DNA of 64,000 bases from Talinum fruticosum. Its lineage: Eukaryota > Streptophyta > Magnoliopsida > Caryophyllales > Talinaceae. Shown here in pieces: positions 12,572 through 24,001 of this stretch; the first letter of the stretch is position 1; every line of letters begins with the position of its first letter. A program made the translations under genes and the position numbers. The DNA lies in contig JAITYX010000003.1 of the NCBI GenBank assembly GCA_021018815.1, positions 5,938,501-6,002,500 of the forward strand, read 5' to 3'. Below the pieces are notes generated by a model. That model was not told where the DNA came from, did not search any database, and saw only the letters and a program-made list of their open reading frames with translations.

Positions 12572-13201
12572 CTAAGCATTTAACATACCAAGCTCATTCC
12601 GAATAAAGCAAAATTGATCTTCACCAAGAGGCTTAGTAAAGATATCAGCTAATTGAAGATTAGTAGGAATGAACTCAAGTGCAATATCACCCTTTTCCGA
12701 GTGATCACGTAAGAAGTGATACCGACCTCAATATGCTTTGTTTTTAGTGCTTGGACAGGATTCTTAGTGATACCGATTGCGCTTTGATTGTCACACTTGA
12801 TTGGAACCGAGTTGAGAAATAGTCCAAGATCCTTCAAGTGTTGTTTTATCCAGAGAATCGAGCGCAACAAGCTCCAGCGGCAATGTATTCAGCTTCCGCA
12901 GTTGATAGAGCTACTGAGTTTTGTTTCTTCGAGTGCCGGGATATTAAGGATTGACCCGAAATTGGCAAGCTCCGGATGTGCTCTTTCGATCAACCTTGTA
13001 TCCTGCGTAGTCCGCGTTTGAGTATCCAGATCGAGTCGGTTCGAGTTTTGGAATACCACAATCCTAGATTCCGAGTGCTCGCAAGATATCTCGAATATTC
13101 TCTTCACCGCGAGTGAGATGTGATTCTTTTGGATTAACTTGAAATCGTGCGCATAAGCAAACACTAAACATTATATCCGGCCTGCTTGAAGTAAGATATA
13201 A
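12572..13201 (-). pseudogene. Element 1 RNase H, C-terminal part of pol
   Basis: Minus-strand end of the copia polyprotein; the final codons spell ELGMLNA followed by TAG at 12572. Conserved copia RNase H words are visible in pieces: KCDNQSAIGITKNPVQALKT, KTKHIEV and WIKQHLKDLG. The frame changes at about 12690 and again near 12870. Sequence breaks off at 13201, where element 2 is inserted, and resumes at 24002. RNase H removes genomic RNA during reverse transcription. Confidence 0.8.
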
Positions 13202-14734
13202 TGAAGGTTTGCTCGGGGAGAGTCTCGAGTCACCCTAGAGGGGGTGAATAGGGTGATGAAAAATTCTTTGCGAAAGCACACACCTTTTGACAGAGAAGAG
13301 TCAAAGACAGATTCCGAGTCTAAGCAAGGGGTCGAAAATGATTGGACTCGAATGTAATGAATCGGAGTAAACACGTTCAGCAGGGCGATCCGAGTCTAGA
13401 ATGAACTCGGAAATAGAACATAGAGAATTTACGTGGAAACCCTCCCGGGGCAGAAAACCACGGCCCGTGTCAATCCGGACACGAAGTCAAATCCACTATT
13501 TTGAGTCCACAAAATACGGTGAACTTGACGTAACCCGAGTTGCTCCCTTAGACAACTCTATACAAGTTTTCCTAGACTCGAAATTCCCTTATCTCGATCT
13601 AGTACTTCCTACCCGAGATAATCCTTACAGCTAGGGACAACTAAGCCGAGTTAACCCTTACAGCTTAGTCAAGGGACCTTACAAAGAATGTAAGAAGTGT
13701 TTAGTAATCGAGTACAAGACCTTACAACTCGAAAGTAATGAATTACAGAGTGGGAGTTGTAAGTTGAAGATTGAGAGTAAATACAATAACTTCTATCAAG
13801 TAAGTGTATAGACAATATGCTCGGCTCATCTTCAAGTCTTGTGAAGTGGCTTCCTTTTATAGAATACCGTGCGAGTAGCCGTTATCTTCATCTCGCTGAC
13901 CGAGAGTCCTCTGTGACCGTTGTGAAAGGCTTTCCGAGTCACTCGAAAGTATCCGTTGAAATATGGACGTTGTACAACGGTTTAACTCTCTTGGAAGTCC
14001 CAAAACCATCGGTTGTGTCTTGATAAATGTGGTGGAAACCACCGTTAGGCTTAGCGTTCCAGCTTTTCCGGATATGGAAGCGCATGACTTTTGACACAAT
14101 CTTCCGGGACTAAAGCGAGGAAGATGAAAACCCATATCTCGCTGGTGATTTGACGTTCGAAGCCTGGCTACTTTTGTAGCTTTGAAAAGATATTCCTCGA
14201 TTGAATAACCTACAAAAGTAAAACACCTTCGGTTCTCAAAGTATAAAATACTTTGGTCCAAGGTTAGACACGTATAATAATATAATCATGATAATTAACC
14301 AACAGATTATCCGAGTCGAAAAGAAATGGAATATTCTGAGTCTAATATCCATGATACTCGGAATTCCATAAGACTTAGTCTTTAAACAAAGAATCAAGTT
14401 CTATTAACAAATATCGAGTGGGAAACACTTGATGTAGACTAAGCATGAAATGAACTACGAATGCCGACTTTGCAAACAATAGAGTAAATAACTACAAGTC
14501 GATTCTGAGTGAGAGTGGACTTAGAATAAAGAACAAGTTTTCCGAGTCGCTAACCGAAAAGCGATTAAAGAGATATGTGAAGGCCGAATCGCATAGAAAA
14601 TATACTTTTTAACTCAAGTAAGTTTCTAAGACACAGAGAATGCCTTGGAATCAAAAGTCTATAAGAATGTCATCGTTATACCCGATTTCCTTTGCATGAC
14701 TCGGAAAGATATAGAGCGAGTGTCCGAGTCTTCA
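13202..14734 (-). repeat. Element 2, 3' LTR
   Basis: TGAAGG to CTTCA, directly followed by the PPT. Hairpin at 13231-13255. TATA box on the minus strand at 13854-13862 (CTATAAAAG), a variant of the CTATAAATAG seen in element 1, which places the two elements in different subfamilies. Confidence 0.95.
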
Positions 14735-14747
14735 ATCTCCCCTTTTT
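14735..14747 (-). other. Element 2 polypurine tract
   Basis: AAAAAGGGGAGAT on the minus strand, against the 3' LTR. Confidence 0.9.
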
Positions 14748-15154
14748 GATGAAAGGCATTCCATACTTAAACGAAACTTTGTTAGAGGAAAAAATAGATC
14801 GATTCTCGAGTAGTTTGAGTAAAAGTAAGGCATAATGAATAGATCGTAGCAATATACAATATATCGAGCAAATTAAAGTATGCTTGAACTCATTAACTCG
14901 AAAAGAAAGAACTCGTAAATTAATAATGAAATGCATTCAGCTTAAAAAAATATTACAAGGGCGGAAAGAACTCCCCTAAACAAGACAACCGGTTTCGACT
15001 ACATTTTCTCCCCTTGCCTTTCAAAGAAAAACAAGAAACAAAAAGAAGGGAGAAAAGTACAAGTAATACATATAAGTTGTCCGGACAAAAAGAAGATTTT
15101 GAAACAGAAATTCTGGAGGCACCGAGGAATCGTGACGCAATGGCATGGCTCCAA
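14748..15154. other. Element 2 untranslated stretch between 3' ORF and PPT
   Basis: About 400 bases equivalent to 9918-10330 in element 1 and 60772-61215 in element 4. An open minus-strand frame of T-rich origin reads as a hydrophobic aromatic tail; otherwise nothing recognisable. Confidence 0.5.
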
Positions 15155-16755
15155 TTAGGGAGGAGGGGATTTCGAGTCGAGGCGGAGGTGCGCCGCGCCG
15201 ATAAGATCTTGACGATGTGCTTGAGCGCGGCGAAGGGAGAACCGGAACAACTCGCAGGGGCTCAGCTCTAAGGGGCCGACCCGGAGAAAGTGGATCGAGG
15301 GGTTCTTCCCTTGGGACCTCGGTGGCTGGAGGGGCTGCTCCGGCCGACTCGCCGGAGGAGCGAGATCTTCCGACCCACTCGGATCGCTGCCTCGAGCCGA
15401 GTACAAGAACTTGAGCTTGGGGAGCAGGCCGTCCCTCAGCAGTCGCCACGGCCTCTTCTTCCCTTTGCCCGGAAGGGGCTGCCTCAGCCGCAGTTCCTCG
15501 GCGTCCTTCGCCGCATCTGCAGCCTTCTTCCTCTCGCTTCCTCGGCTTCCTCGCTCTCCGAGGAGGTCGGCCTGGGCTCGAAGACGTCTCGGATATGTCC
15601 GAGTCATCCGGTCCCGAGCCGCCTTGGACCGTCTCTCTCTCGAGGAGCTCAGCCAGCCTCCTTCTCGCTCCTTAACCAGCTCTCTCATCTCAAGAACAAG
15701 AGACTGCTCGCTTCTCGGATTTGGGACTCGACCGGTCTTTTGGTTGATGGTCGGACCTCGAAGAACAGACTTGAAACCCCGAGCATGTCTCCGAAATCGG
15801 AGGACACAGAGGTGATCTTGTCCATGAAGACAGGGACAAGAGGGCAAAGAGAGTTTTGGAAGCACCTGGAGGTGGAGGCACCACCAGTGAAGAGGGAAGA
15901 GGGAGAGGGGTTGATTTCCGAGTCCGAGGTGGAGAAGGAGGCCTCGCCTCGAGTTGTGAACCCGCACACCGTGGTTGGTTTCCCGGTATCCGTACCCTCG
16001 GAGTTCCTTCTTGCCGACCACAATGGCCGCCTGCACACCGCGTTAGGGTCGAGGGAAGAGGAACTTGGAATTGTTTGAAGACAAGGGTGAGAAGAGCACC
16101 GAAAGGAAGGGAGGTGTTCTTCTTGGTTTGAAGTCGAGCCGGCACAGCGCCATCCGCTCAATGATGGAGGGAAGAGGTCGACTTCGTATCCCTCCGGGAT
16201 ATCGAAGAGGGCTTTGAGGTGCTTGGAGTTGGGGTTCTCCTTGCTAGAATGCTCGTGAGAAGAAGGTTCTCATCAGCAGGAAACACGTAAGCTCGGCTTC
16301 GACTTCAACCGAGTCACGTAAAAGTTCTTTCCGGACCCGGGGAATTCTTTAGCATACTTTTCAAAGAAGTCGTCGGCGACTTCAGATGAAGGGGATAGGG
16401 TTGCTGTTCGAGAAGAGAGAAGAAACTTTGAACAGTCCGTGAAGGAGAGAGGTGTTGATACTGAACAGTAATGTTCGAACCCTAGAGGTTAGAACATTTT
16501 CGAGTGAGAGAGGTGAGTATAAAACTCGAAACGAGTTCAGGATAGATGAACTCACTGAAACATAAGAAAGGGTAGACTCTCGTGGTTTGGATGTTGGACA
16601 ACCAGGAGAATTTGGTTGTTGGGAAGAACTTGTCGTCAAGCGCAAGATGCTCGGGTGACAATGGGTTTTGAAGGGGTTGAGCTTTCGGCTTGTTGGAGCG
16701 AGGCTTTTGGAGGATGAAGAAACCCGAAAGTCGGGGTGGTTTCCTCTTTAGGCAT
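15155..16755 (-). pseudogene. Element 2 extra 3' ORF (SIRE env-like region), frameshifted
   Basis: Starts MPKEETTPTFGF at 16755, preceded by a pyrimidine-rich leader. Pieces in order: the N-terminal Ser/Pro-rich segment, a conserved folded-looking part (LSNIQTTRVYP-type words near 16600, LPFGALLTLVF near 16120), then the coiled-coil-like REQ.SLVLEMRELVKE (about 15700) and a charged, low-complexity C-terminus ending SKSPPP and TAA at 15155. The reading frame changes several times. The LPFGALLT-type stretch recalls the putative plant transposon protein domain carried by many plant retroelement ORFs, from memory. Product and role unknown. Confidence 0.6.
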
Positions 16756-16989
16756 TGTGAGAGATGAAAAGATGAAACTTTTCGAAAGAGAAAGAGAAAG
16801 AGATGGAGGTGTAGAAGAGAAGAAAACGAAAATGGTAGAAGAAAAATGAGAAGAGAGCAATCGAAAACTTACGAGAGAGAGAGAGAGAGCTTCTTCAACG
16901 CTCGCGGACGATCAAGGGTTACTGTTCACGTAGAGAACTTCCGCGAGAGGGTTTTTGTTTGAGAGGGAAGGAGTTTTAGAATACCGAGA

Positions 16990-17406
16990 GGAAGATAGAT
17001 AAACGTTATTTATAAAGAGAGTACGCGCGCCCGTTCACTATCCGTTAAGTAACTCCGTTCCGTCTCACCCGTCCATCGATCATTAATGCTCGGTGTGACA
17101 GCTTCTTCTTCAACGGTTGAGATATCGGTGATTTGAAATCTGCGGTTGAGATCCGATCGCAGCGCTCGAGAAAGAGAGAGAAAAAGAGTTTGAAAATATA
17201 GTCCGAAACTCTCCACTGTTCTAGAGATAGCTTCGTAAAATTGATGTCCAAATTTTCTCTACATCCGAGTTTTACTCGTAAAAGTTTTTGAGTGACTCGA
17301 AACACGTAAATAACTATCAGCCCAAGTATCACATGATCAATCGAACCAATGGTTATTGACAACTAAAGCACATAGCACGTAAAAATTCAAGAATCATAAC
17401 GCGAAA
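16990..17406. other. Element 2 spacer between pol and 3' ORF
   Basis: About 420 bases, no credible frame, conserved in layout with element 1. Confidence 0.5.
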
Positions 17407-18094
17407 CTAAGCATTTAACATACCAAGCTCATTCCGAATAAAATGTAATTGATCTTCACCAAGTGGCTTAGTAAAGATATTAGCTAATTGAAGATTAGTA
17501 GGAATGAACTCAAGTGTAATGTCACCCTTTTCCGAGTGGTCGCGTAAGAAATGATACCCGACTTCAATATGCTTTGTTTTTTAGTGCCGGACAGATTCTT
17601 AGTGATACTGATTGCGCTTTGATTGTCACACTTGATTGGGACAGAGTTGAGAGTTAGTCCAAGATCCTTCAAGTGTTGTTTTATCCAGAGAATTCGAGCG
17701 CAACAAGCTCCAGCGGCAATATATTCAGCTTCTGCAGCTTGATAGAGCTACCGAGTTTTGCTTCTTTGAGTGCCAGGATATTAGGGATTGACCTAGAAAT
17801 TGGCAAGCTCCGGATGTGCTCTTTCGATCAACTTTGTATCCTCGCGTAGTCCGCGTCTCGAGTACCCAGTCGACTCGGCTTCGAGTCTCCGGAGTACCAC
17901 AGTCCTAGATTCCGAGTGCCCGCAAGATATCTCGAATATTCTCTTCACCGCAGATGAGATGAGATTCTTTTGGATTAGCTTGAAATCGTGCACATAAACA
18001 AACACCGAACATTATATCTCGGTCTCGCTGAAGTAAGATATAGCAGTGATCCAATCATACCTCGATAGAGTTTCGATCTACCGCTTTACCTGTT
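17407..18094 (-). pseudogene. Element 2 RNase H, end of pol
   Basis: The C-terminal copia domain ends MLNA and TAG at 17407. Visible pieces: SVPIKCDNQSAISITKN, the Cys/Ala-rich segment around 17700 (the complement reads GAACTCGAGC-type words), and MFVYVHDFKLIQKN near 18000. Frame changes at about 17580, 17680 and 17790, most of them in CG-containing words. Confidence 0.8.
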
Positions 18095-18910
18095 TCATCC
18101 GAGTCGAGTTTTATACTCGTTGCTCATAGGAGTAGATGCGTGCTTTGCATCTTGAAGTTTGTATTTCTTCAGCAGTTCCTTGGTGTACTTTGATTGATGG
18201 ACAAAGATTCCATTTTTGTCTTGTTTGATTTGCAGCCCAAGGAAGAAATTGAGTTCTCCCATCATGCTCATTTGGAACTCTTGACTCATCAACTCGTAAA
18301 ATTCTCGCACGTAAATTCATTAGTAGCACCGAAAATAATATCATCAACATATATTTGAACAATGAGAAAATCTTTCCCTTTGGTCTTTATGAATAGAGTC
18401 TTGTCGATCCGACCTCTTTTGAAATCATTTTGAACCAGGAAGTCGCTCGCTCTTTCGTACCAAGCTCTAGGGGCTTGCTTAAGACCATAGAGAGCCTTTT
18501 GGAGTTTGAAAACATGATTTGGAAATTCCGAGTTTTCAAAACCAGGAGGTCGCTCGACATAGACCTCTTCTTCAATAAAACCATTGAGAAAGGCACACTT
18601 AACATCCATTTGATATAATTTAATATGCATGCAGGATGCAAATGCCAACAAGTATTCTAATGGCTTCAATTCTAGCTACTGGTGCAAAGGTTTCCCCACA
18701 ATCAATTCCTTCCTCTTGATTGTAACCCTGAGCTACAAGTCTAGCCTTATTTCGACTACTATTCCACCCTCATCCAGCTTTGTTTTTGAAAACCCATTTG
18801 GTTCCTATAACTGGGTGGTCGAAGGTCGGCTGGTCGAGTCCGGACTTGGTTTCTCTCGAATTGATTCAGCTCTTCTTGCATGGCCTCTACCCATTCGGGT
18901 TCATTAAGGG
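18095..18910 (-). pseudogene. Element 2 reverse transcriptase
   Basis: Copia RT begins with the conserved EPEWVEAMQEEL at about 18900 and continues through [56 protein letters not shown] and the catalytic IYVDD box (18340-18351). The frame shifts just after FGATNEFTC, where 'tctcgcacg' replaces the 'tctcgacacg' of element 1. It continues with ELMSQEFQMSMMGELNFFLG. The longest open part is 126 codons. RT copies the genomic RNA into DNA. Confidence 0.88.
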
Positions 18911-19209
18911 CTTCTAGTGCATTTTTGGGTTCAGTTAGTGAAATGAATGCAGTGAATGCACATAGATTATGAAGAGAAGAACGAGTTCTTACCCCACTCG
19001 TTGATATCGAAATAATGTTTTCTTGGGGATGACTGGAAGTAAATTTGAATGCTTTACCAGCTTCTTTTATTCACCAGGTTTGTTGGTTGAATTGCTTGAT
19101 CTTCGTAAGCTTGCTCTAAGTGATCTTCTTCATTGACTTGCTCGTTCCGAGCGACCTCTAGAGTTGTCTCATTCTGAGCTTCCTCGTTCGAGTGGTCTCC
19201 TTCGAGTCT
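18911..19209 (-). pseudogene. Element 2 IN-RT linker
   Basis: Glu/Ser/Thr-rich, weakly conserved stretch between integrase and RT, without motifs. Equivalent to 24876-25226 in element 1. Confidence 0.6.
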
Positions 19210-20280
19210 TTACAGACTCATCTTCGTCATCATCCTTTCGAGCTTCAGCTTCGAGTATGAAGATTCACTTGGTTTTCCCTGTTCAAGCTCATCAAACACT
19301 ACGTGGATACTTTCTTCCACTTTGTTAGTTCTCTTGTTGAATATACGATAAGCTTTGCTATGAGAAGAATAACCTAGAAAAATTCCTTCGTCCGACCGAG
19401 CATCAAACTTGGTCGGATGATCCTTACCGTTGTTGTGGACAAAACACTTACATCCGAAAGATCCGAAATAGGAAATATTTGGCTTCCTTCCTTTGTAGAG
19501 CTTATAAGGTGTTTTCTTCGTAATGGGTCCGATGAGGCATCGATTGAGAGTGTAGTTGGCTGTGCTTACCGCCTCCGCCCGTAAATAGTAAGGCAGGTTG
19601 TGTTCAATCATCATCGTCCTTGCTATTTCTTCAAGGGTTCTGTTCTTTCTCTCAACTACTCCATTCTGTTGAGGAGTTCGGGTGCTGAGAAGTTGTGAGA
19701 AATTCCATTCTTGTCACAAAACTCGAGAATTCTGAGTAGTCGAACTCCCTTCCATGGTCGGTTCGAATCTTTTGAATCCGAGTCCGAGACTCAACTTGAA
19801 TCTTTCTACAGAGCTTGCTGAACTCCTTAAAAGCCTCATTCTTATGCTTCAGAAAACACACCTGAGTAAATCTCGAAAATCATCAATAATAACAAGTATG
19901 TAAGATTTACCTCCGAGACTCTTTACAGGGATTTCACCACATAAGTCCATGTGTAGTAATTCAAGCACGTTGGATGTGGAAACTGTCTTCAGAGATTTGA
20001 ATGAAGATCCGACTTGTTTCCCTTTGGTGCATGCTCCACATACTTTGTCCTTCTCAAACACACAGTTAGGTAATCCTCTAACCGGATGATGAGATGCAAG
20101 CTTTTGAGAGTATGCATGCTAATATGACCTAATCTACGATGCCAAATCCAAGAATCATCTTGAAGATATGCTTTTAAACAGGATAAGTTCTGACTTGGGT
20201 CGAAAGAGGGATGATGTAGGTATTACCCGATCTCTTACCCGAGAGCTTTACCTCTTTGGTGGTCTCATCTCGTGATGTAG
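19210..20280 (-). pseudogene. Element 2 integrase
   Basis: Copia integrase. Near 20040 the zinc-binding part is partly visible as VCGACTKGKQ. The catalytic core starts LLHMDLCGEIPVKSLGGKSY (first Asp), continues KIQVESRTRIQKIRTDHGRE (second Asp), and the QNGVVER-type segment with the catalytic Glu is frameshifted near 19660. The C-terminal part, IGPITKKTPYKLYKGRKPNI and FGCKCFVHNNGKDH, is open (19614-19210). Integrase inserts the cDNA into the genome. The corresponding segment is deleted from element 1. Confidence 0.85.
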
Positions 20281-20580
20281 CACTTGGATTGAGTGAATTT
20301 TACCTCTTGACCTTTGTCACAAAGTCGGGAGATGCTAAGTAAGTTGTACTTAAGTCCTTTGACAAGGTAGACTGGGCTCACCAGATTGTTTCCATTACCA
20401 ATCTTCCCAATGCCCACTATCTTGCCCTTCGTTGTCATCACCGAAGGTCACCTTTCCTCCTTTATATGACTTCAGCTCGTAAAAGAGTCCTTGGTCACCC
20501 GACATGTGTCGAGAACATCCGCTGTCCAGTACCAGTGTCCTTTTGACCTTTTCTGAGTGACTCCGCAAAACAGAGAAAAT
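20281..20580 (-). pseudogene. Element 2 protease region
   Basis: The protease Asp-Ser-Gly is encoded at 20518-20526, followed by CSRHMSGDQ. The upstream Trp-Tyr-Leu word is broken by a small indel, so no long frame is open. The following LVKGLKYNLLSISRL stretch near 20350 leads to the integrase. Confidence 0.7.
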
Positions 20581-22401
20581 CTAACCCTTCTCACTTCCTC
20601 TAACGAACCCAAGTAACATTCCTTATCGTGGTCCTTTTCTGAGGAAGAAGGTGCTTCGGAACCCAGATTTGAATGACTTTGGTTTTAGTCTCGATTCTCG
20701 AGTCTCCTTCTTTTCGGAGGACTCGAGTCTCGTGTCTCTTTCCTTTTAAAACCTTTCCTTTTGAAACAGAGGAAAATGGTTTCTTTTTGTAAATAGGTCC
20801 GGGTTTAGTCCTCCTTTCATTTTTGTGAATGGGACCATGCTCAGCCTTTTGAACTTAACAGCTTCGGAGTCCTTTTGAACAATTCCGAGTAAGAATTAGA
20901 TTCTTCCTCTTTGTTGAAACCAAGACCTTCTTTTCGAAATGAGACACATTGTGATCCTAAGAGCATATCAAGGTTCTTCTGTCCTTGAGAAAACTTCAAA
21001 ACCAGATCTTGAGACTCAATGAGCTTCGTTTCGTTGCTCATTTTCTTTTCTCGAGTAACTCGGACTCGGCCTCATTAGATTGAGCACTTGTCTTGAGTTC
21101 TCCGAGTGTGAGTCTCAGCTTTTCCAATTCGTTTTTAAACAGATGCTCTCGAAGTGATTGACTCAAGTTGTTCCTTGAAATGAGAAGAATCGAATTGGAC
21201 TTTTCTTCCAAAGTGAAGATGTACTTAGCTAAATCAACTTTGGAAAATTTGAGGAAGTAGTTTATTACCTCTTGAGGATCAGCTTCCTCATTATCTCGAG
21301 TCCGTGTCTCGAGTCCGACTCTTTTCGGCTTCGAGTCGGTGATTGCCATTAGACACTTTGAGTCATCTCGAATCCTCGTCGTCTTCGGATGAATCCTCGT
21401 CACTCCATGTTGCCATCATGGCCTTTTTCTTCTTCCCTGTCCCTTCTTCGTTTTGGACAGTCCTTGACTATGTGGTCTTTGCTGCCACATTCAAAACATC
21501 CAACGATTCTTAGACAAAGATAACTTTGAAGGTGAAGAAAACTTACCTTTTCTCGTCTCTCTTGTCCTTTTTGTAGAATTCTTCTTTTGGCCTTTTATCC
21601 CATCTTTTGTGCTTCATCATTCTCTTGAAGCCTCTTGCAATGAGTGCCATGGGATCATCTTCTGAGTCAGAGGAGCTTGGACTTGCTTATTTGGATTCCG
21701 AGGCTTTAAGCGCGATGTTCCTTTTGGAAGTACCCTCAGCATCTTCTTCTTCCGGATGTATCTCATGGGTCGAAGCTTTCCGATGAGCTCGTCTCGGCTT
21801 CAAGAGTGAGAGGTTCTGAGCCTCTTCTATGGCAGTTACCTTAGGACCCCATCGTTTCTTGGGTAGGCTTCGAGGATTTTCCGAGCACATTTCTTCATGG
21901 GAGATTTTCTTTCCCGAGATTTGAGATTGTTGGTGATCTCGGTGAAGCGTATGAACATCCGAGTAATGTTCTCTTCTGGCTCCATTTTGAAAAGCTCATA
22001 TTTGTGAAGATACTCGGCTGATCTTTGCTTGTCTCACCTAACTTGTACCTTCGTAGGTGTTGACCGAGTGTCCCACACCTCTTTAGCAGAGTCACGAGGC
22101 GAGACTCGATTATATTCTTTTGAGCTTATGGCGCACATGAGGATGTTCATGGCTTTGAAGTTCTTTCGAACTTCTCCGCCTCGCTGGCGTGAACTCGGCC
22201 TTTGTCTTTGGAAGGATTCCGAATTCATCCGTCTTCGTTGGAATGTAGTTTCCTTGTTGTATGATTTCCCATACTTCTTCATCGTGATCCATAAGGAAAC
22301 ATTCCATAAGCTTCTTCCAAGTGACCGAAATTTGAACCTTTGAATTTTGGTGGCCTGTTGGAAGATCTACCTTCGTCGAACTCTCCGGTGTTCCGAGCCA
22401 T
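20581..22401 (-). pseudogene. Element 2 gag (UBN2-type), frameshifted
   Basis: Start codon at 22401, 46 bases after the PBS. Pieces: MECFLMDHDEEVWEIIQQG (22307), NILMCAISSKEYNRVSPRDS, ITRMFIRFTEITNNL (21940-21900), SLPKKRWGPKVTAIEEAQNL (21870). The zinc knuckle reads CFECGSKDHIVKDC with its last Cys intact, at about 21500-21455 (GGACAGTCC on the plus strand at 21455-21463). A Ser/Glu-rich linker and a coiled-coil-like segment (ELEKLRLTLGELKTSAQSNE) follow at 21130-21080. Confidence 0.82.
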
Positions 22402-22446
22402 CCGATCTTTAAACCTTTGGACTGTTAGATCCTTTCCGAAAGGCTA

Positions 22447-22458
22447 GGCTCGATACCA
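22447..22458 (-). other. Element 2 primer binding site (initiator tRNA-Met)
   Basis: The plus strand reads GGCTCGATACCA, two bases from the 5' LTR. It differs from the tRNA 3' end GGCTCTGATACCA by one missing T. Confidence 0.85.
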
Positions 22459-22489
22459 ATTGAAGGTTTGCTCGGGGAGAGTCTCGAGT

Positions 22490-22515
22490 CACCCTAGAGG
22501 GGGGTGAATAGGGTG
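22490..22515 (-). other. U5-end hairpin of element 2, 5' LTR
   Basis: CACCCTA and TAGGGTG form a perfect seven-base stem around an 11-12 base loop, beginning 29 bases from the U5 end. The same feature recurs 28-29 bases from the U5 end in nine LTR copies in this window. In the genomic RNA it would lie about 30 bases upstream of the PBS. Confidence 0.6.
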
Positions 22516-23116
22516 ATGAAAAATTCTTTGCGAAAGCACACACCTTTTGACGAGAGAAGAGTCAAAGACAGATTCCGAGTCTAAGCAAGGGGTCGAAAAT
22601 GATTGGACTCGGAATGTAATGAATCGTAGTAAACACGTTCAGCAGGGCGGTCCGAGTCTAGAATGAACTCGAAATAGAACACAGAGAATTTACGTGGAAA
22701 CCCTCCCGGGGCGGAAAACTACGGCTCGTGTCAATCCAGACACGAAGTCAAATCCACTATTTTGAGTCCACAAAATACCGTGAACTTGACGGAACCCGAG
22801 TTGCTCCCTTAGACAACTCTATCCAAGTTTTCCTAGACTCGTAAATTCCCTTATCTCGATCTAGTACTTCCTAGCTGAGATAACCCTTACAGCTTAGGGA
22901 CAACTAAGCTGAGTTAACCCTTACAGCTTAGTCAAGGGACCTTACAAAGAATGTAAGAAGTGTTTGTAATCGAGTACAAGACCTTACAACTCGTAAAGTA
23001 ATGAATTACAAAGTGGGAGTTGTAAGTTGAAGATTGAGAGTAAATACAATAACTTCTATCAAGTAAGTGTATAGACAATATGCTCGGCTCATCTTCAAGT
23101 CTTGTGAAGTGGCTTC

Positions 23117-23125
23117 CTTTTATAG
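23117..23125 (-). promoter_or_regulatory. Element 2, 5' LTR TATA box
   Basis: CTATAAAAG on the minus strand, about 650 bases upstream of the U5 end of the LTR. Likely start of the genomic RNA, by analogy with other LTR promoters. Confidence 0.6.
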
Positions 23126-24001
23126 AATACCGGGCAGAGTAGCCGTTATCTTCATCTCGTCGACCGAGAGTCCTCTCGTGACCGTTGTGAAAGGCTTTCG
23201 AGTCACTCGAAAGTATCCGTTGAAATATGGACGTTGTACAACGGTTTAACTCTCTTGGAAGTCCCAAAACCATCGGTTGTGTCTTGATAAATGTGGTGGA
23301 AACCACCGTTAGGCTTGGCGTTCCAGTTTTCCGGATATGGAAGCGACGACTTTTGACACAATCTTCCGGGACTAAAGCGAGGAAGATGAAAACCCATATC
23401 TGCTGGTGATTTGACGTTCGAAGCCTGGCTACTTTTGTAGCTTTGAAAAGATATTCCTCGATTGAATAACCTACAAAAGTAAAACACCTTCGGTTCTCAA
23501 AGTATAAAATACTTTGGTCCAAGGTTAGACACGGATAATAATATAATCATGATAATTAACCAACAGATTATCTCGAGTCGAAAAGAAATGGAATATTCCG
23601 AGTCTAATATCCATGATACTCGTAATTCCATAAGACTTAGTCTTTAAACAAAGAATCAAGTTCTATTAACAAATATCGAGTGGGAAACACTTGATGTAGA
23701 CTAAGCATGAAATGAACTACGAATGCCGACTTTGCAAACAATAGAGTAAATAACTACAAGTCGGATTCTGAGTGAGAGTGGACTCGGAATAAAGAACAAG
23801 TTTTCCGAGTCGCTAACCGAAAAGTGATTAAAGAGATATGTGAAGGCCGAATCGCATAGAAAATATACTTTTTAACTCAAGTAAGTTTCTAAGACACAGA
23901 GAATGCCTTGGAATCAAAACTCTATAAGAATGTCATCGTTATACCTGATTCCCTTTGCATGACTCGGAAAGATATAGAGCAGTGTCCGAGTCTTCATATA
24001 A

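Larger units (their letters stand above)
13202..23996 (-). mobile_element. SIRE-type copia element 2, structurally complete
   Basis: Minus-strand element of 10,795 bases with LTRs of 1,533 and 1,536 bases and a perfect target duplication TATAA (13197-13201, 23997-24001). It contains PBS, gag, PR, IN, RT, RH, extra 3' ORF and PPT in the SIRE order. It is inserted in the RT/RNase H part of element 1, a member of the same family. The two LTRs differ almost only at CAG/CGAG, CGG/CGA and similar words, so the insertion is probably recent. The coding frame is broken many times, several of them at the same kind of word. Confidence 0.97.
22461..23996 (-). repeat. Element 2, 5' LTR
   Basis: Matches the 3' LTR over its full length. 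It carries the hairpin at 22490-22515 (one extra G in the loop) and a TATA box at 23117-23125. The PBS lies two bases away at 22447-22458. Confidence 0.95.

Noticed and set aside
15290..16078. 262-codon plus-strand frame
   Set aside because: Longest frame of that region, but it lies antisense to the 3' ORF and is composed of charge-mirrored low complexity; elements 1 and 4 do not keep it.
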